Shown: positions 1 to 9,094, numbered from the stretch's first letter. The stretch is 64,000 nucleotides of DNA from an uncultured Veillonellaceae bacterium (GCA_958348245.1 CATVYJ010000001.1:248001-312000); one strand, 5' to 3'. Made by a program: numbers and translations. The notes: generated from the sequence alone by a model not told the origin.

Positions 1-645
1 GCAGGGAATGCGGTCTTCCACCAATTCTGCCGCGGTGAGCCGCGCTCCCTGCAGAAGAGGACGGGTTTCATCCGCATAGGCGCAGGCCAGCTGGCCCCGT
101 GCGGCAAGCGTGGCGATGACGCCGAAAGCGGTGCCGATTCCCGCCGTGGCAAGCGCCCCTGTGTTGCAGTGCGTAAGGATAGACAGATGAGTGCGCCCCT
201 CAAAGAGAGACGCGCCGTTTTCTCCGATGCGGCGGCACGTTTCCACATCCTCCGCCTCGATGGCTCTGGCCCGGATCAGAAGCTGTTCTTCCGCATTTTC
301 CTGTGGAGAGTCGGAAAAAACGGCTTCCATCTGCCGCACGGCCCAGGACAGATTGACCGCCGTAGGCCGCGCCTCTTTCAGCCGGCGGCAGAGAGCAAGG
401 AAATGTTCTGCGACAGAGTCCTTCCCCCCTTCCGCTTTCCGCGCTTCCCGGAAGGCCAGCACACAGGCATAGGCCGCCGCCACTCCGATGGCGGGAGCGC
501 CGCGCACGGCAAGGATGCGAATGGCATCCGCCACTTCATCCGAAGTCTTGCAGCAGAGCCAGGACAGCTGCTCGGGAAGTTTCGTCTGATCGAGAAGACG
601 GAGCGCTTCTCCTTCCCATACAAGCGAACGAAGCGGAGCGGTCAT
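1..645 (-). CDS. mtnA: S-methyl-5-thioribose-1-phosphate isomerase, C-terminus outside window
   Basis: MtnA converts methylthioribose-1-phosphate to methylthioribulose-1-phosphate in cytosolic methionine salvage. The 215 visible residues are the N-terminal part of a roughly 345-residue family member. Recognisable blocks are VRGAPAIGVAAAYA near the N-terminus and the active-site region ILTHCNTGALAT followed by YADETRPLLQGARLTAWEL-like sequence near the window edge. The ATG at 643-645 overlaps the stop of mtnP (ATGA), so the two are translationally coupled, and mtnP makes the substrate precursor. The gene runs off the left edge of the window and no frameshift is seen in the visible part. Confidence 0.95.
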   Translation of the reverse strand, partial: MTAPLRSLVWEGEALRLLDQTKLPEQLSWLCCKTSDEVADAIRILAVRGAPAIGVAAAYACVLAFREARKAEGGKDSVAEHFLALCRRLKEARPTAVNLSWAVRQMEAVFSDSPQENAEEQLLIRARAIEAEDVETCRRIGENGASLFEGRTHLSILTHCNTGALATAGIGTAFGVIATLAARGQLACAYADETRPLLQGARLTAAELVEDRIPC

Positions 646-1436
646 ATCTGAAATCCTCCGAAGTCCTTCGCCGCGTGGCGGCAAGCGCAGTCTGTATCCG
701 GATCGTACGAGCCGGACAGGATGGTGATGATTTTCCGGAAACTTGCCACATTCTGCTGCATGCAGTCGATGACTTCCTTATGCGTCAGTTCCGTGGGAGA
801 AATCCCGGCAGCAAAATTGGTGACCATGGAAATGGTAGCATAGCAGATTTCCGCCTCCCTTGCCAGCTGGCATTCAGGCGCGTTCGTCATGCCTACCACA
901 TCGGCGCCCCACAGGCGGAACGCCCGGATTTCCGCAGGCGTTTCAAAGCGGGGGCCCTCTGTGCAGATATAGGTTCCTTCGGGATGAATTGTTACGCCGG
1001 CTTCTTTTCCCGCTGCCAGAATGGCCTTCCGCAGAGTCGGACAATACGGATGCGTCATGTCCAGGTGCGCTACGCCATAGCGCTCGCCGTCAAAAAATGT
1101 ACCGATGCGGGACTTTGTCATGTCGATAAACTGATCCACCAGTACGAGATCGCCCGGTTTATAGTCAGGATTGAGAGAGCCGACCGCCGTCGTGGAAACT
1201 ACCGCACCCACGTCCAGCATTTTCAGCGCGTAGATGTTGGCACGGTAATTGATCTTATGCGGCGGAATCGTATGGTGCACCCCGTGCCGGGCGAGGAAAA
1301 TAATTTCCTTCGCTCCGAAGAACCCCGACTCATAGCTGGCCAGGCCGTAGGGCGTCTCCAGCGTGTGGGACGAAATATTCTGCAGAATCCCCGGGTCATA
1401 AACGCCGGTGCCTCCGATAAATGCGAGACGGCTCAT
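642..1436 (-). CDS. mtnP: S-methyl-5'-thioadenosine phosphorylase
   Basis: MtnP phosphorolyses methylthioadenosine to adenine and methylthioribose-1-phosphate. The 264-residue product has the purine nucleoside phosphorylase family-2 start IGGTGVYDPGIL, the ARHG phosphate-binding region near residue 50, and the substrate-site block TEGPRFETPAEIR followed by VGMTNAPE. I chose the ATG at 1434-1436 because AAGGAG lies about 9 bases upstream; a longer frame with TTG/ATG codons further up would run into hslO. It starts one base after the hslO stop and overlaps mtnA by 4 bases. A general nucleoside phosphorylase role is possible, but coupling to mtnA favours methylthioadenosine as substrate. Confidence 0.96.
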   Translation of the reverse strand: MSRLAFIGGTGVYDPGILQNISSHTLETPYGLASYESGFFGAKEIIFLARHGVHHTIPPHKINYRANIYALKMLDVGAVVSTTAVGSLNPDYKPGDLVLVDQFIDMTKSRIGTFFDGERYGVAHLDMTHPYCPTLRKAILAAGKEAGVTIHPEGTYICTEGPRFETPAEIRAFRLWGADVVGMTNAPECQLAREAEICYATISMVTNFAAGISPTELTHKEVIDCMQQNVASFRKIITILSGSYDPDTDCACRHAAKDFGGFQI

Positions 1437-1437
1437 A

Positions 1438-2307
1438 TTACTGGACTCCTTTCCTGTATTCATCAAACCATTTTTTCAGGACTTCCCGCCGGATGTCATA
1501 CCGCTTTCCACAGTAATGGCACACAATCTCAACAGATGGATCGCGCAGCAGTTCCTCCTGCTCTGCCGCCGGCAGTGTCGTCAGCGTACTGCGGATACGC
1601 TCCTCCGAACAGGTGCAGCGGAAAATAAGCGGCCCCTCTTCCAGCAGTTCAAAACGGCCTTCTTTGAGAAGAGCTTCCAGCGATCGTTCTGACGAAGACG
1701 GAGCCGCCAGATCCCATCGGTTCATATCGCAGAAACAGGAAGCGAAACGCTTCATATCCCCTTCCGGCATGAGCTGTGCCAGGAATCCTGCGGAGCGGGT
1801 CACATTGCCCGCTTCATCCATGCGGAGGGCCAGCGAGACCGCCGACAGGGTCTGCTCGGATGTATTGAGATATTCCGTGAGCCCGGCGGAAATATCGCCC
1901 CTGGACAGGTTCACCGCACTGGTATACGGCATTTTCAGAAGGGAATAACGGGTCACAAAAAGCTGTCCGGCCGCGCTCGCCAGCGCCGCTTCGCCGGCGG
2001 CGTCGGCCTCCATGCCCTCCGCTGCCTCGGGATGATCCAGATATCCCCGTACGTAATGGCCGTCATAAGCGTCTACATGAATCTGACCGAGAGGACTGCC
2101 TGTGATCCATTTAAAAGACACCCCTTCATGATTTTTAAAATCGTTGGCCAGAATGGCTGCGCCGGTCATTGCTTTGGACAAAATGACCGCCGCGAGGCGC
2201 GGCAGATGATGGATGGCCTCCGCTTCTGCGGCCGCCTGCGATGTGTCTGCCACCGTGAGCCGAATGCCGTCCGGGCTGAGATAGTGCTGTATACGGTTGC
2301 TCTCCAA
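1438..2307 (-). CDS. hslO: Hsp33 redox-regulated molecular chaperone
   Basis: HslO is a cytosolic holdase activated by oxidation. The 289-residue product matches the usual family length. Its C-terminal redox switch has the four zinc-binding cysteines in the CxC...CxxC arrangement: C231 and C233 (RCTCSEE), C263 and C266 (VCHYCGK). I place the start at TTG 2305-2307 because AAGGAG lies 6-7 bases upstream and the family homology begins at ESNRIQHYL; upstream in-frame codons lie in the terminator of rpe. It is the first gene after that terminator and is followed at one base by mtnP. Confidence 0.95.
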   Translation of the reverse strand: MESNRIQHYLSPDGIRLTVADTSQAAAEAEAIHHLPRLAAVILSKAMTGAAILANDFKNHEGVSFKWITGSPLGQIHVDAYDGHYVRGYLDHPEAAEGMEADAAGEAALASAAGQLFVTRYSLLKMPYTSAVNLSRGDISAGLTEYLNTSEQTLSAVSLALRMDEAGNVTRSAGFLAQLMPEGDMKRFASCFCDMNRWDLAAPSSSERSLEALLKEGRFELLEEGPLIFRCTCSEERIRSTLTTLPAAEQEELLRDPSVEIVCHYCGKRYDIRREVLKKWFDEYRKGVQ

Positions 2308-2332
2308 GGAAATCTCCTTTCTTAATAAAGGC

Positions 2333-2358
2333 AAAGCCCACAGAACGGTGTGGGCTTT
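2333..2358 (-). terminator. Terminator downstream of rpe
   Basis: On the minus strand AAAGCCCAC pairs with GTGGGCTTT-type sequence across a short loop and is followed by a modest T-rich run (TTTGCCTTTATT). It sits 10 bases after the rpe stop and before the hslO ribosome-binding site. Because the T-run is interrupted, some read-through into hslO-mtnP-mtnA is likely. Confidence 0.7.
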
Positions 2359-2368
2359 CCGGTCAAAT

Positions 2369-3013
2369 TTACCCGCGGAGCGCGTCAATGGCGGATTTCC
2401 GGTCGGCTTTGCCGAACACGGCGGAGCCGGCCACAAGGATATCCGCGCCGGCTTCAACGAGGACGCGCGCATTGGCCGAGGAGACCCCGCCGTCCACTTC
2501 AATGCGGAGTGCGGGATTTCCCTTTTCCTCTGACAGGGCGCGGAGACGGCGGATCTTATCCAGCGTATAGGGAATGAAGGACTGCCCGCCGAAGCCGGGA
2601 TTGACCGACATGATCAATACGAAATCGAGAATGGGCAGCAGCTCTTCCACGGCGGTCAGCGGCGTCCCCGGGTTGAGCGCAAGACCTGCCTGGATGTCCC
2701 GGTCCCGGATATCGTGAACGAGCCGATCGTGATGCACCGCCGCTTCGGTGTGAAAAGAAATCATCTGCACGCCCGCTTTGTCCAGCGCGTCAAAATACAT
2801 CTCCGGATGCTCCGTCATGAGATGCACGTCGAAAGGCAGCTTTGTACAGGGCCGGATTGCCTGAATAACCGGCGCTCCGAACGTGAGATTCGGGACAAAG
2901 CGGCCGTCCATCACATCCAGATGGAGCAGATCCGCCCCGCTTCGCTCCACATCCTGCACCTCTTCGGCGAGTCGGGAAAAATCAGCGGAAAGTAAAGAAG
3001 GAGCGATTTGCAT
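2369..3013 (-). CDS. rpe: Ribulose-phosphate 3-epimerase
   Basis: Rpe interconverts ribulose-5-phosphate and xylulose-5-phosphate in the pentose phosphate pathway. The 214-residue TIM-barrel protein has the N-terminal IAPSLLSADF, the metal and catalytic motifs HLDVMDGRFVPN and DVHLM, the MSVNPGFGGQ loop, and the phosphate-binding IEVDGG and AGSAVFG near the C-terminus. AAGGAGG sits 6 bases before the ATG at 3011-3013. It follows rsgA by 13 bases, the conserved prkC-rsgA-rpe order of Firmicutes, and ends at a terminator. Confidence 0.97.
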   Translation of the reverse strand: MQIAPSLLSADFSRLAEEVQDVERSGADLLHLDVMDGRFVPNLTFGAPVIQAIRPCTKLPFDVHLMTEHPEMYFDALDKAGVQMISFHTEAAVHHDRLVHDIRDRDIQAGLALNPGTPLTAVEELLPILDFVLIMSVNPGFGGQSFIPYTLDKIRRLRALSEEKGNPALRIEVDGGVSSANARVLVEAGADILVAGSAVFGKADRKSAIDALRG

Positions 3014-3026
3014 ATTGACCTCCTTG

Positions 3027-3902
3027 TCACAAATACCGGGAACGGTTTTCCTTCAATTCGTCAAGCGCCTGACAGTATGACTGATAGCGCGAGCGCAGAA
3101 TCTCTCCCCGCTCCACCGCAGCGCGCACAGCGCAGTCCGGTTCGCGGAGATGCATGCAGTCCGTAAAACGGCACCCGGAAAGATATGGACGAAAATCCCG
3201 GAAAAGATAACTTACATTTTCCGGAGGAATATTTTCCAGAGCCAGCGACGTATACCCCGGCGTGTCCATGAGGAATCCGTCAAGGCCGAAGGGAATGAGT
3301 TCCGCATGGCGTGTGGTATTTTTTCCCCGCCCTGTCCGGGCGCTCACGCCGCCGGATGCCAGTCTTTCTTCTCCCAGAAAATGATTGAGCAGACTGCTTT
3401 TCCCCACGCCGGACGGACCGGAAAAAGCAATGATATGCCCTTTGAGCGCCGCGCCGAGTTCCTCCAGCCCCGCGCCGGTCACCGTTGAAGTCCGTACGGT
3501 GCGGTATCCTGCCCGCTCATAATCCCTGGAAAGACGATCTGCCAGTTCCGGCGCAAGATCCGCCTTATTGAAGCAGAGCAGGATCGAAAGCCCCGCGTCT
3601 TCGGCGAGCAGAATCATTTTATCCAGCGTATACCGGTTGACGTCCGGCGTCCGCACCGCCGAAGTAAGCACCAGCAGATCCACGTTGACCGCCGTCGGCC
3701 GGCGCAGCGCGGTTTTCCGCGGATACACGGCGGTAATGACCGCGTCTGTAGCGGCCTCCGGCACTTCGTATTCCACCAGATCGCCCACAAGCACATCCGT
3801 GGCGCGTTTCAGCCGCCCCCGGGAGCGGCACAGGTGAAGCTGCCCCGTTTCTCCCCAAATGGAGAAATACCCGTTCTGGTTTTTTATGATGCGTCCCTTC
3901 AT
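3027..3902 (-). CDS. rsgA: Ribosome small subunit-dependent GTPase A
   Basis: RsgA is a circularly permuted GTPase that checks late 30S subunit maturation. The 291-residue product has an N-terminal OB fold, then the GTPase motifs in permuted order: G4 NKAD (112-115), G1 GPSGVGKSS (162-170), switch I TTRH (197-200), G3 DTPG (213-216). A C-terminal zinc site follows: C244, C249, H251, C257. The ATG overlaps the stop of the PASTA kinase by one base (TGATG), so it is coupled to prpC-prkC. RsgA is a phosphorylation target of the PASTA kinase in some Firmicutes; here that is only suggested by position. Confidence 0.97.
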   Translation of the reverse strand: MKGRIIKNQNGYFSIWGETGQLHLCRSRGRLKRATDVLVGDLVEYEVPEAATDAVITAVYPRKTALRRPTAVNVDLLVLTSAVRTPDVNRYTLDKMILLAEDAGLSILLCFNKADLAPELADRLSRDYERAGYRTVRTSTVTGAGLEELGAALKGHIIAFSGPSGVGKSSLLNHFLGEERLASGGVSARTGRGKNTTRHAELIPFGLDGFLMDTPGYTSLALENIPPENVSYLFRDFRPYLSGCRFTDCMHLREPDCAVRAAVERGEILRSRYQSYCQALDELKENRSRYL

Positions 3903-5791
3903 CAGAGTTCCCGATCCTGAATGACGGAATTATCCACAAGGACCTGTACGCGCACGGTGCCGCGGCCCGATACATCGCGGGAAATCACCGCGCCCGGCTC
4001 CGCTTCGCTGCTGTACACCGTATGACGTCCATCGTCGTCCATGACAATGATCTCCACATGGCGGGCTTTTCCTTCTTTCGGAATGGAAATATTGACGGAA
4101 CCCCGCTTTTCCGCGCCGGATGCCGCCTTCGCCTTTCCGCGGGTCACTACGAGATTGACCTTTCCGTCGCCTGCGGCAGCGCCGGCCTGCGGCGTCTGGG
4201 ATACCACGAGATTATCCGGATCCTCCGCTTTGAGCGATGCGTCCTGACTTGTAACCGTTCCCACGGCAAGATCCGCTGCCAGAATCGCTTTCCGTGCATC
4301 CGCAAGCGTCATATCCACCACATTCGGCACCACTGCCTGCTTTCCGTTGATCTGAAGATTAATCACCGTGCCTTTTTCCGCATGCGTGCCGGGAGCCGGC
4401 GTCTGCGCAATGATGACGTCGGAAGGCAGGGTGCTGTCATTGCCCTTTTCGACCGCGCCCAGCTGGAGATTCAGCCGGCTCAGCCGTTCCTGCGCCTGCG
4501 CCAGCGTCATTCCTTTCAGATCCGGAATGGAAATGACTACGCCGCCCTTGCTGACCGTAAGATGAATGATCCGCTGCTCTTTCACATCCATGCCGGCCTG
4601 CGGCGTCTGAGAAATCACCTGTCCCGCAGGGACAGTGTCGCTTGCAATTTCATCGACGGAGACGCGGAGATTCTCCGATTTCAGGAGGGTTTCCGCCGAT
4701 GCGGCAGACTGCCCCACCACGTCGGGGACCGTAATGTTTTTCGCGCTCCAGAAATTTCCGAAGCTGAAGAAAGCCCACACGAACGCCGCCAGGAATAGCA
4801 AAATCATAGCGGTCCAGATATATTTCTGCGGCAGATGAGTAATCACATAGGCCAGGTACCGTTCCCGCACCTTGAGCGGCGGTTCCGCCGTTTTTTTCGG
4901 ACGGACCGGACGCGCCGGCGCCGGTTTGGGCACCGCCGCAAAATCAGGATGCGCCGGCTTGTAGATGGACGTGGTGAATCCCTGTGCAATTTTGAGTTCG
5001 GAAATAAAATCGGATACCGTGTCGTACCGCTTCTCCGGATCCCGCTGCAGCGCCGTGAGAAGACACTCCTCCAGCATGGGCGAGATGGCGGGATTAAACT
5101 TTGTCGGACGGGGAATCTCGTTCTGGATATGCTTCAGCGCAATGCTCACTGCCGTGTCGCCGTCAAAAGGCAGATGATGCGTCAGCATCTCGTAGAGGAC
5201 GATACCCAGGGAATAAATATCGGTTTTTTCCGTCACCTGATCCCCCGCCGCCTGTTCCGGTGAAAGATAGTGCACCGAGCCCAGGATGGACTCTCTGTTC
5301 ATGATGGTGGACGAATTGATCACCCGGGCGATGCCGAAGTCCGTAACTTTCACTTTGCCGGAATCCGTGAGAAGAATATTATGCGGCTTGATATCACAGT
5401 GGATGATGCCGTTCCTGTGCGCTTCTTCGAGTGCGCTTCCGATTTCGATGGCGATCTTTACTGCCGTATCGATGGGAATATTCGGATGCGACTGAATATA
5501 CTGCTTCAGCGTCGTCCCTTCCACATATTCCATGATGATGTAATAGACGCCCTGGTCGCACCCCACATCGTAGATGCCCACGATATTCGGGTGGCTCAGC
5601 CGGCCTGCGGACTGTGCCTCGTGGCGGAACCGGACCACAAATTCATTGTCCTCTGCAAAATTGCTGTGGAGAATTTTGACCGCCACGACCCGGTCGAGGA
5701 GGATATCTTTGGCGGTATACACATCGGCCATACCGCCGGATCCGATTTTTTTGAGGATCTGGTAGCGGTTATCAAGTAATTTTCCAGTCAT
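3902..5791 (-). CDS. prkC: PASTA-domain Ser/Thr protein kinase (PrkC/PknB type)
   Basis: This is a membrane receptor kinase that senses muropeptides or lipid II and controls cell-wall and growth functions. The 629-residue product has a cytoplasmic kinase domain (about 10-270) with glycine loop GSGGMADVY (17-25), Lys39, catalytic HCDIKPHN (131-138; Asp133) and DFG (151-153). A Pro-rich linker, one membrane segment (about 325-345), and three PASTA repeats follow (about 352-415, 418-484, 486-551), then a roughly 75-residue C-terminal extension. The catalytic loop has Cys where most relatives have Arg (HRD), making it a non-RD kinase. Its start overlaps prpC by 4 bases and its stop overlaps rsgA by one base. 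Confidence 0.96.
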   Translation of the reverse strand: MTGKLLDNRYQILKKIGSGGMADVYTAKDILLDRVVAVKILHSNFAEDNEFVVRFRHEAQSAGRLSHPNIVGIYDVGCDQGVYYIIMEYVEGTTLKQYIQSHPNIPIDTAVKIAIEIGSALEEAHRNGIIHCDIKPHNILLTDSGKVKVTDFGIARVINSSTIMNRESILGSVHYLSPEQAAGDQVTEKTDIYSLGIVLYEMLTHHLPFDGDTAVSIALKHIQNEIPRPTKFNPAISPMLEECLLTALQRDPEKRYDTVSDFISELKIAQGFTTSIYKPAHPDFAAVPKPAPARPVRPKKTAEPPLKVRERYLAYVITHLPQKYIWTAMILLFLAAFVWAFFSFGNFWSAKNITVPDVVGQSAASAETLLKSENLRVSVDEIASDTVPAGQVISQTPQAGMDVKEQRIIHLTVSKGGVVISIPDLKGMTLAQAQERLSRLNLQLGAVEKGNDSTLPSDVIIAQTPAPGTHAEKGTVINLQINGKQAVVPNVVDMTLADARKAILAADLAVGTVTSQDASLKAEDPDNLVVSQTPQAGAAAGDGKVNLVVTRGKAKAASGAEKRGSVNISIPKEGKARHVEIIVMDDDGRHTVYSSEAEPGAVISRDVSGRGTVRVQVLVDNSVIQDREL

Positions 5792-6537
5792 GGTTCAGCT
5801 CCGTTTATTGCATCAGGGGTAAATTGAATGAAAATGGCGGAAATATTGTCCGTAGCGCCCGCGTCGTACACTTCGCGGAGCAGCTCCTCCGCACAGTCCC
5901 GCAGCGCGTCTTCGCCGTTTCCGCACCGGGCGAGCGATGCACGGATGACTTCGTCGTCCAGAAGCGCGCTCAGGCCGTCCGAGCAGATCAGAACCAGGAG
6001 CGGCGCATCCAGCGCCAGACAGCCCGTATCCACATCCAGCGATGGACGGATGCCCACTGCCCGTGTAATTTCATTTTTTCGAGGATGCCCGCGCATTTCT
6101 TCCTTCGTAATTTTTCCTTCCTCAAGAAGCGTCATCACAAAGGAATGGTCTTTTGTAATCTGCGTAAGAGCGCCGTCTTTCATGACATAGAGCCGGCTGT
6201 CCCCCACATGCGCCCAGTAAAGACGGCCGCCGGAAACCGCGGTCACGATGAGCGTGGTCCCCATGTCCTGAAATTCGCGGGATTTCATTTTCCGGCTGAG
6301 AATGGCCCGGTTTGCCCCGAGCACCGCCTCGCGTACGGTTTCCTCCGTGACGCGCCGGTCTCCTTCTTTTTCGAAAAAGTCCCGCACTGCTTCTACCGCC
6401 GACTGACTCGCAATCTGTCCGCCTTCATAGCCTCCCATGCCGTCGGCCAGCACGAAAAAATTCCGGCTGAGAAAAATGCGGTCCTCATTCACACGGCGGA
6501 CCAATCCCGCTTCAGAAATTCCGTAGCTCCTGATCAT
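5788..6537 (-). CDS. prpC: PP2C-family protein phosphatase, partner of PASTA kinase
   Basis: This Mn/Mg-dependent PPM phosphatase reverses phosphorylation by the adjacent kinase. The 249-residue product shows the family motifs RRVNEDR, VLADGMGGYEGG, GTTLIV, WAHVGDSRLY, LLICSDGLS and DNISAIF, which together supply the metal-binding aspartates. Length equals the family norm. The ATG (6535-6537) has only a weak ribosome-binding site (GGGTGACGGGG) and lies downstream of a putative extended -10 promoter. It is the first gene of the prpC-prkC-rsgA-rpe unit and overlaps prkC by 4 bases. Confidence 0.96.
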   Translation of the reverse strand: MIRSYGISEAGLVRRVNEDRIFLSRNFFVLADGMGGYEGGQIASQSAVEAVRDFFEKEGDRRVTEETVREAVLGANRAILSRKMKSREFQDMGTTLIVTAVSGGRLYWAHVGDSRLYVMKDGALTQITKDHSFVMTLLEEGKITKEEMRGHPRKNEITRAVGIRPSLDVDTGCLALDAPLLVLICSDGLSALLDDEVIRASLARCGNGEDALRDCAEELLREVYDAGATDNISAIFIQFTPDAINGAEP

Positions 6538-6612
6538 ACCCCGTCACCCATGCGGCGCCGCGCCGCAGAGAAATTTCCTTCCGCTCAAGGCAAAAAGATT
6601 TTACGCTTTCTT

Positions 6613-6618
6613 ATTATA
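6613..6618 (-). promoter_or_regulatory. Putative -10 element for prpC-prkC-rsgA-rpe
   Basis: The minus strand reads TATAAT here, about 75 bases before the prpC start. No good -35 box is placed 16-18 bases upstream (TTCTCT at 18 is the best), so the call rests on the perfect -10 hexamer. Confidence 0.45.
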
Positions 6619-6657
6619 CTACAGACCGTGAGGAAAAGAGAATTGTCCCGCCGCGCA

Positions 6658-6691
6658 CAAAAAAGGAGGCGCTCTTTCGAGTGTCTCCTTT
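6658..6691 (-). terminator. Terminator downstream of rlmN
   Basis: On the minus strand AAAGGAG (6685-6691) pairs with CTCCTTT (6662-6668) around an inner GAAAGA loop, followed by a T-run reading toward prpC. It lies 8 bases after the rlmN stop. Confidence 0.85.
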
Positions 6692-6698
6692 CATAAAT

Positions 6699-7739
6699 TT
6701 ACCGGTCCTTCCCTCCATCAAGATAGCGCCGCTTCAGCTGCCCGCACGCCGCTTGAATTTCATCGCCCATCTGCCGCCGCACGGTGACGCTTTTCCCGTG
6801 CTGCTCCAGAATCTTCCGAAAGCGTTCCGTCTGCTTCCTGTCCGGCGGAAAGAGTTGAATATGCTCAGTGCCGTTGATGGGGATGAGATTGAAATGACAG
6901 GCCATACTGCCAACAAGGCGGCAGAGTTCCTCTGCGTGCGCCGCGTCTGCATTAACGCCCTGAATGAGGATATATTCAAAAGTGACGCGCCGTCCGGTCA
7001 CGTCGAAATAATGGCGCGCCGCATCAATGACGGTATGGATGGGATAGCGGCGGCTCGCCGGCAGAATGCGGTTGCGGATCCCGTCGTTCGGCGCGTGAAG
7101 GGAGACTGCCAGTGTGATGGGAAGCCCTTCCTCTGCCAGCCGGTATATCTCCGGCACAATGCCGCACGTGGAGAGGGTCATACTCCGATATGACAGATTG
7201 AGGCAGTCTTCATTGTGGCAGAGATGGAGAAACCGGAGCACATTGTCGTAATTCCGGAGCGGCTCCCCGCTCCCCATGAGTACGATGGAATGCACAGGGA
7301 TCTGGAATTGTTCACGGAATGCATAAATCTGCGCGAGCATTTCGCCGGCGGTGAGATTGCGTTCCATCCCCTGCCTCGTGGACGCGCAGAAAATGCATCC
7401 CATGGCGCATCCCACCTGTGTGGATACACAGATGGAATTGCCGTAATCGTGATGCATGCAGACGGTTTCGATCAGAGATCCGTCCGCGAGCCGCAGAAGC
7501 AGTTTGGTCGTATCTCCGTCCGCCGACTGCTGCGTCCGGATCACGGCCGGCTTTTCCAGTACGGCGTGCGCCGCGAGCCATTCCCGCAGGGCCGCCGGAA
7601 ACTGAGTCATGGCGGAGAAATCATACACGTATCGTCTGTACAGGTAATCGTGAAGCTGTTTTGCCCGAAAACGGGGAAAGCCGCCCTCTTTCAGAAAGGC
7701 TTCCGTTTCTTCCAGCGTATGCCCCCATACGTTCCACAT
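6699..7739 (-). CDS. rlmN: 23S rRNA A2503 / tRNA A37 C2-methyltransferase
   Basis: RlmN is a radical SAM enzyme that methylates C2 of A2503 in 23S rRNA and A37 of some tRNAs. The 346-residue product has the [4Fe-4S] motif CAMGCIFC (CxxxCxxC), the upstream VSTQVGC block, the GSGEP SAM-binding motif, and the ITLAVSLHA and FNLIPINGTEH segments with the C-terminal methyl-carrier region. Start ATG 7737-7739 is chosen over an upstream in-frame codon in rsmB because GGAGG sits 8 bases before it. It starts two bases after rsmB ends, closing the def-fmt-rsmB-rlmN unit, and a terminator follows. Confidence 0.96.
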   Translation of the reverse strand: MWNVWGHTLEETEAFLKEGGFPRFRAKQLHDYLYRRYVYDFSAMTQFPAALREWLAAHAVLEKPAVIRTQQSADGDTTKLLLRLADGSLIETVCMHHDYGNSICVSTQVGCAMGCIFCASTRQGMERNLTAGEMLAQIYAFREQFQIPVHSIVLMGSGEPLRNYDNVLRFLHLCHNEDCLNLSYRSMTLSTCGIVPEIYRLAEEGLPITLAVSLHAPNDGIRNRILPASRRYPIHTVIDAARHYFDVTGRRVTFEYILIQGVNADAAHAEELCRLVGSMACHFNLIPINGTEHIQLFPPDRKQTERFRKILEQHGKSVTVRRQMGDEIQAACGQLKRRYLDGGKDR

Positions 7740-7741
7740 TG

Positions 7742-9094
7742 TCAAATCCTCCTCGTCAGACAGGCTGCAAAAAATCCGTCGCTTTGCTGTGCGTCCGGCC
7801 AAAGCGTGCACCACCCCTCTGCGCCGTCGAGTCCGGGCATCGCAAACGGCGTGAGGGCAAATTCCGGATGAGCGGCCAGAAAGGCTTCGACGACCGCTTC
7901 ATTTTCCGCCCGCTCCAGCGTGCATGTGCTGTACACCAGACGGCCTCCGGGACGGACATAGGAAGCGGCGCACTGAAGGAGCTGTCTCTGCAGCGGCGGA
8001 AATACGGCCAGATCTTCCTCTTTTCTCCGCCAGCGCATTTCCGTTTTCCTCCGGAGTACGCCGAGACCGGAACAGGGCGCATCCAGCAGCACGCGGTCAT
8101 AGACGCCGGCAAGCGAAATACAGGGGACCGCCGCATCCCGCACGGATGCCCGGACATTGCCGATGCCGAGCCGCCGGCAGTTGGCCTCGATCAGCCGGAC
8201 TTTGTGCGGATACAGATCCCACGCATCAATGCGGCCCGCGCCTTCCATCATGGCCGCCATCTGCGTGGTCTTGCTCCCCGGAGCGGCGCACATGTCAAGC
8301 ACGCGTTCGCCCTTTTGTGGAGACAGGATGCGCGCAGGCACCATGGAAGCCCGGTTCTGCACGTACGCTTTTCCTTCCCGGAGAAGCGCCGAGGCAAAAA
8401 AAGGACCGCTTTTCCCGAGCGAAATGCCTTCCGGACAGAAAGGAACCGGCGCCGGTTCCGCGCCAATCTCAGACAGCGTATTCATGAGCGCCTCCGGAGA
8501 AACGCGGAGCGTGTTGCACCGGATATCTACCGGGGCCACTTCATTGAGCGCCGCAAAAACGGACGCCGCTCTTTCCCTCCCCCAGGCGCGGCGCCACCGC
8601 CGGACAAGCCACTCCGGCTCATTCCACACGAGCGCGTCATGCAGATCCTCATTTTCTTCCCGGGACGGCATGGCCAGCATGTCTTTCTTCCGGAGAAAAT
8701 TCCGCAGGACCGCGTTGATGAATTTTCCGTTGCCCGCATGGGTTACTTTTTTGGCGAGTTTTACCGTTTCATTGACCGCCGCTGCATCGGGGACGGCATT
8801 CAGGAAAACCAGCTGATACAATCCGAGGCAGAGCAGCAGGCGCACCGGAGCGTCCAGTTTTTCCACGGGACGGCTGCTGAGCCGGCCTATGATCCAGAGC
8901 AGGGTATTGTACCGGCGGCATACGCCGTAGACCAGCTCTGTCAGAAAGCGCCGCTCCTCAGGCCGCCAGTCATACCGGCGGAAGAGCTGCTGCAGTGTGA
9001 GATTGGCATACGCATCCTTTTCAAAGACAGCGCAGAGCGCGTCATAGGCGGCACGCCGCGCCGAGGGCACCGGTTCAGTTTTCCATTTCGTCAT
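7742..9094 (-). CDS. rsmB: 16S rRNA (cytosine967-C5)-methyltransferase
   Basis: RsmB methylates C967 of 16S rRNA. The 450-residue product has an N-terminal NusB-like RNA-binding domain (about 10-140) and a C-terminal Rossmann methyltransferase domain with the SAM motif DMCAAPGSKTTQ, the catalytic DAPCSGLGVLRR (motif IV Cys) and VYSTCTL (motif VI Cys). The chosen ATG (9092-9094) lies inside the end of fmt (20-base overlap) and begins MTKWKTEPVP, directly before the NusB-like domain; longer forms would read deep into fmt. Only a weak AGGTG precedes it, consistent with coupling to fmt. Confidence 0.94.
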   Translation of the reverse strand: MTKWKTEPVPSARRAAYDALCAVFEKDAYANLTLQQLFRRYDWRPEERRFLTELVYGVCRRYNTLLWIIGRLSSRPVEKLDAPVRLLLCLGLYQLVFLNAVPDAAAVNETVKLAKKVTHAGNGKFINAVLRNFLRKKDMLAMPSREENEDLHDALVWNEPEWLVRRWRRAWGRERAASVFAALNEVAPVDIRCNTLRVSPEALMNTLSEIGAEPAPVPFCPEGISLGKSGPFFASALLREGKAYVQNRASMVPARILSPQKGERVLDMCAAPGSKTTQMAAMMEGAGRIDAWDLYPHKVRLIEANCRRLGIGNVRASVRDAAVPCISLAGVYDRVLLDAPCSGLGVLRRKTEMRWRRKEEDLAVFPPLQRQLLQCAASYVRPGGRLVYSTCTLERAENEAVVEAFLAAHPEFALTPFAMPGLDGAEGWCTLWPDAQQSDGFFAACLTRRI

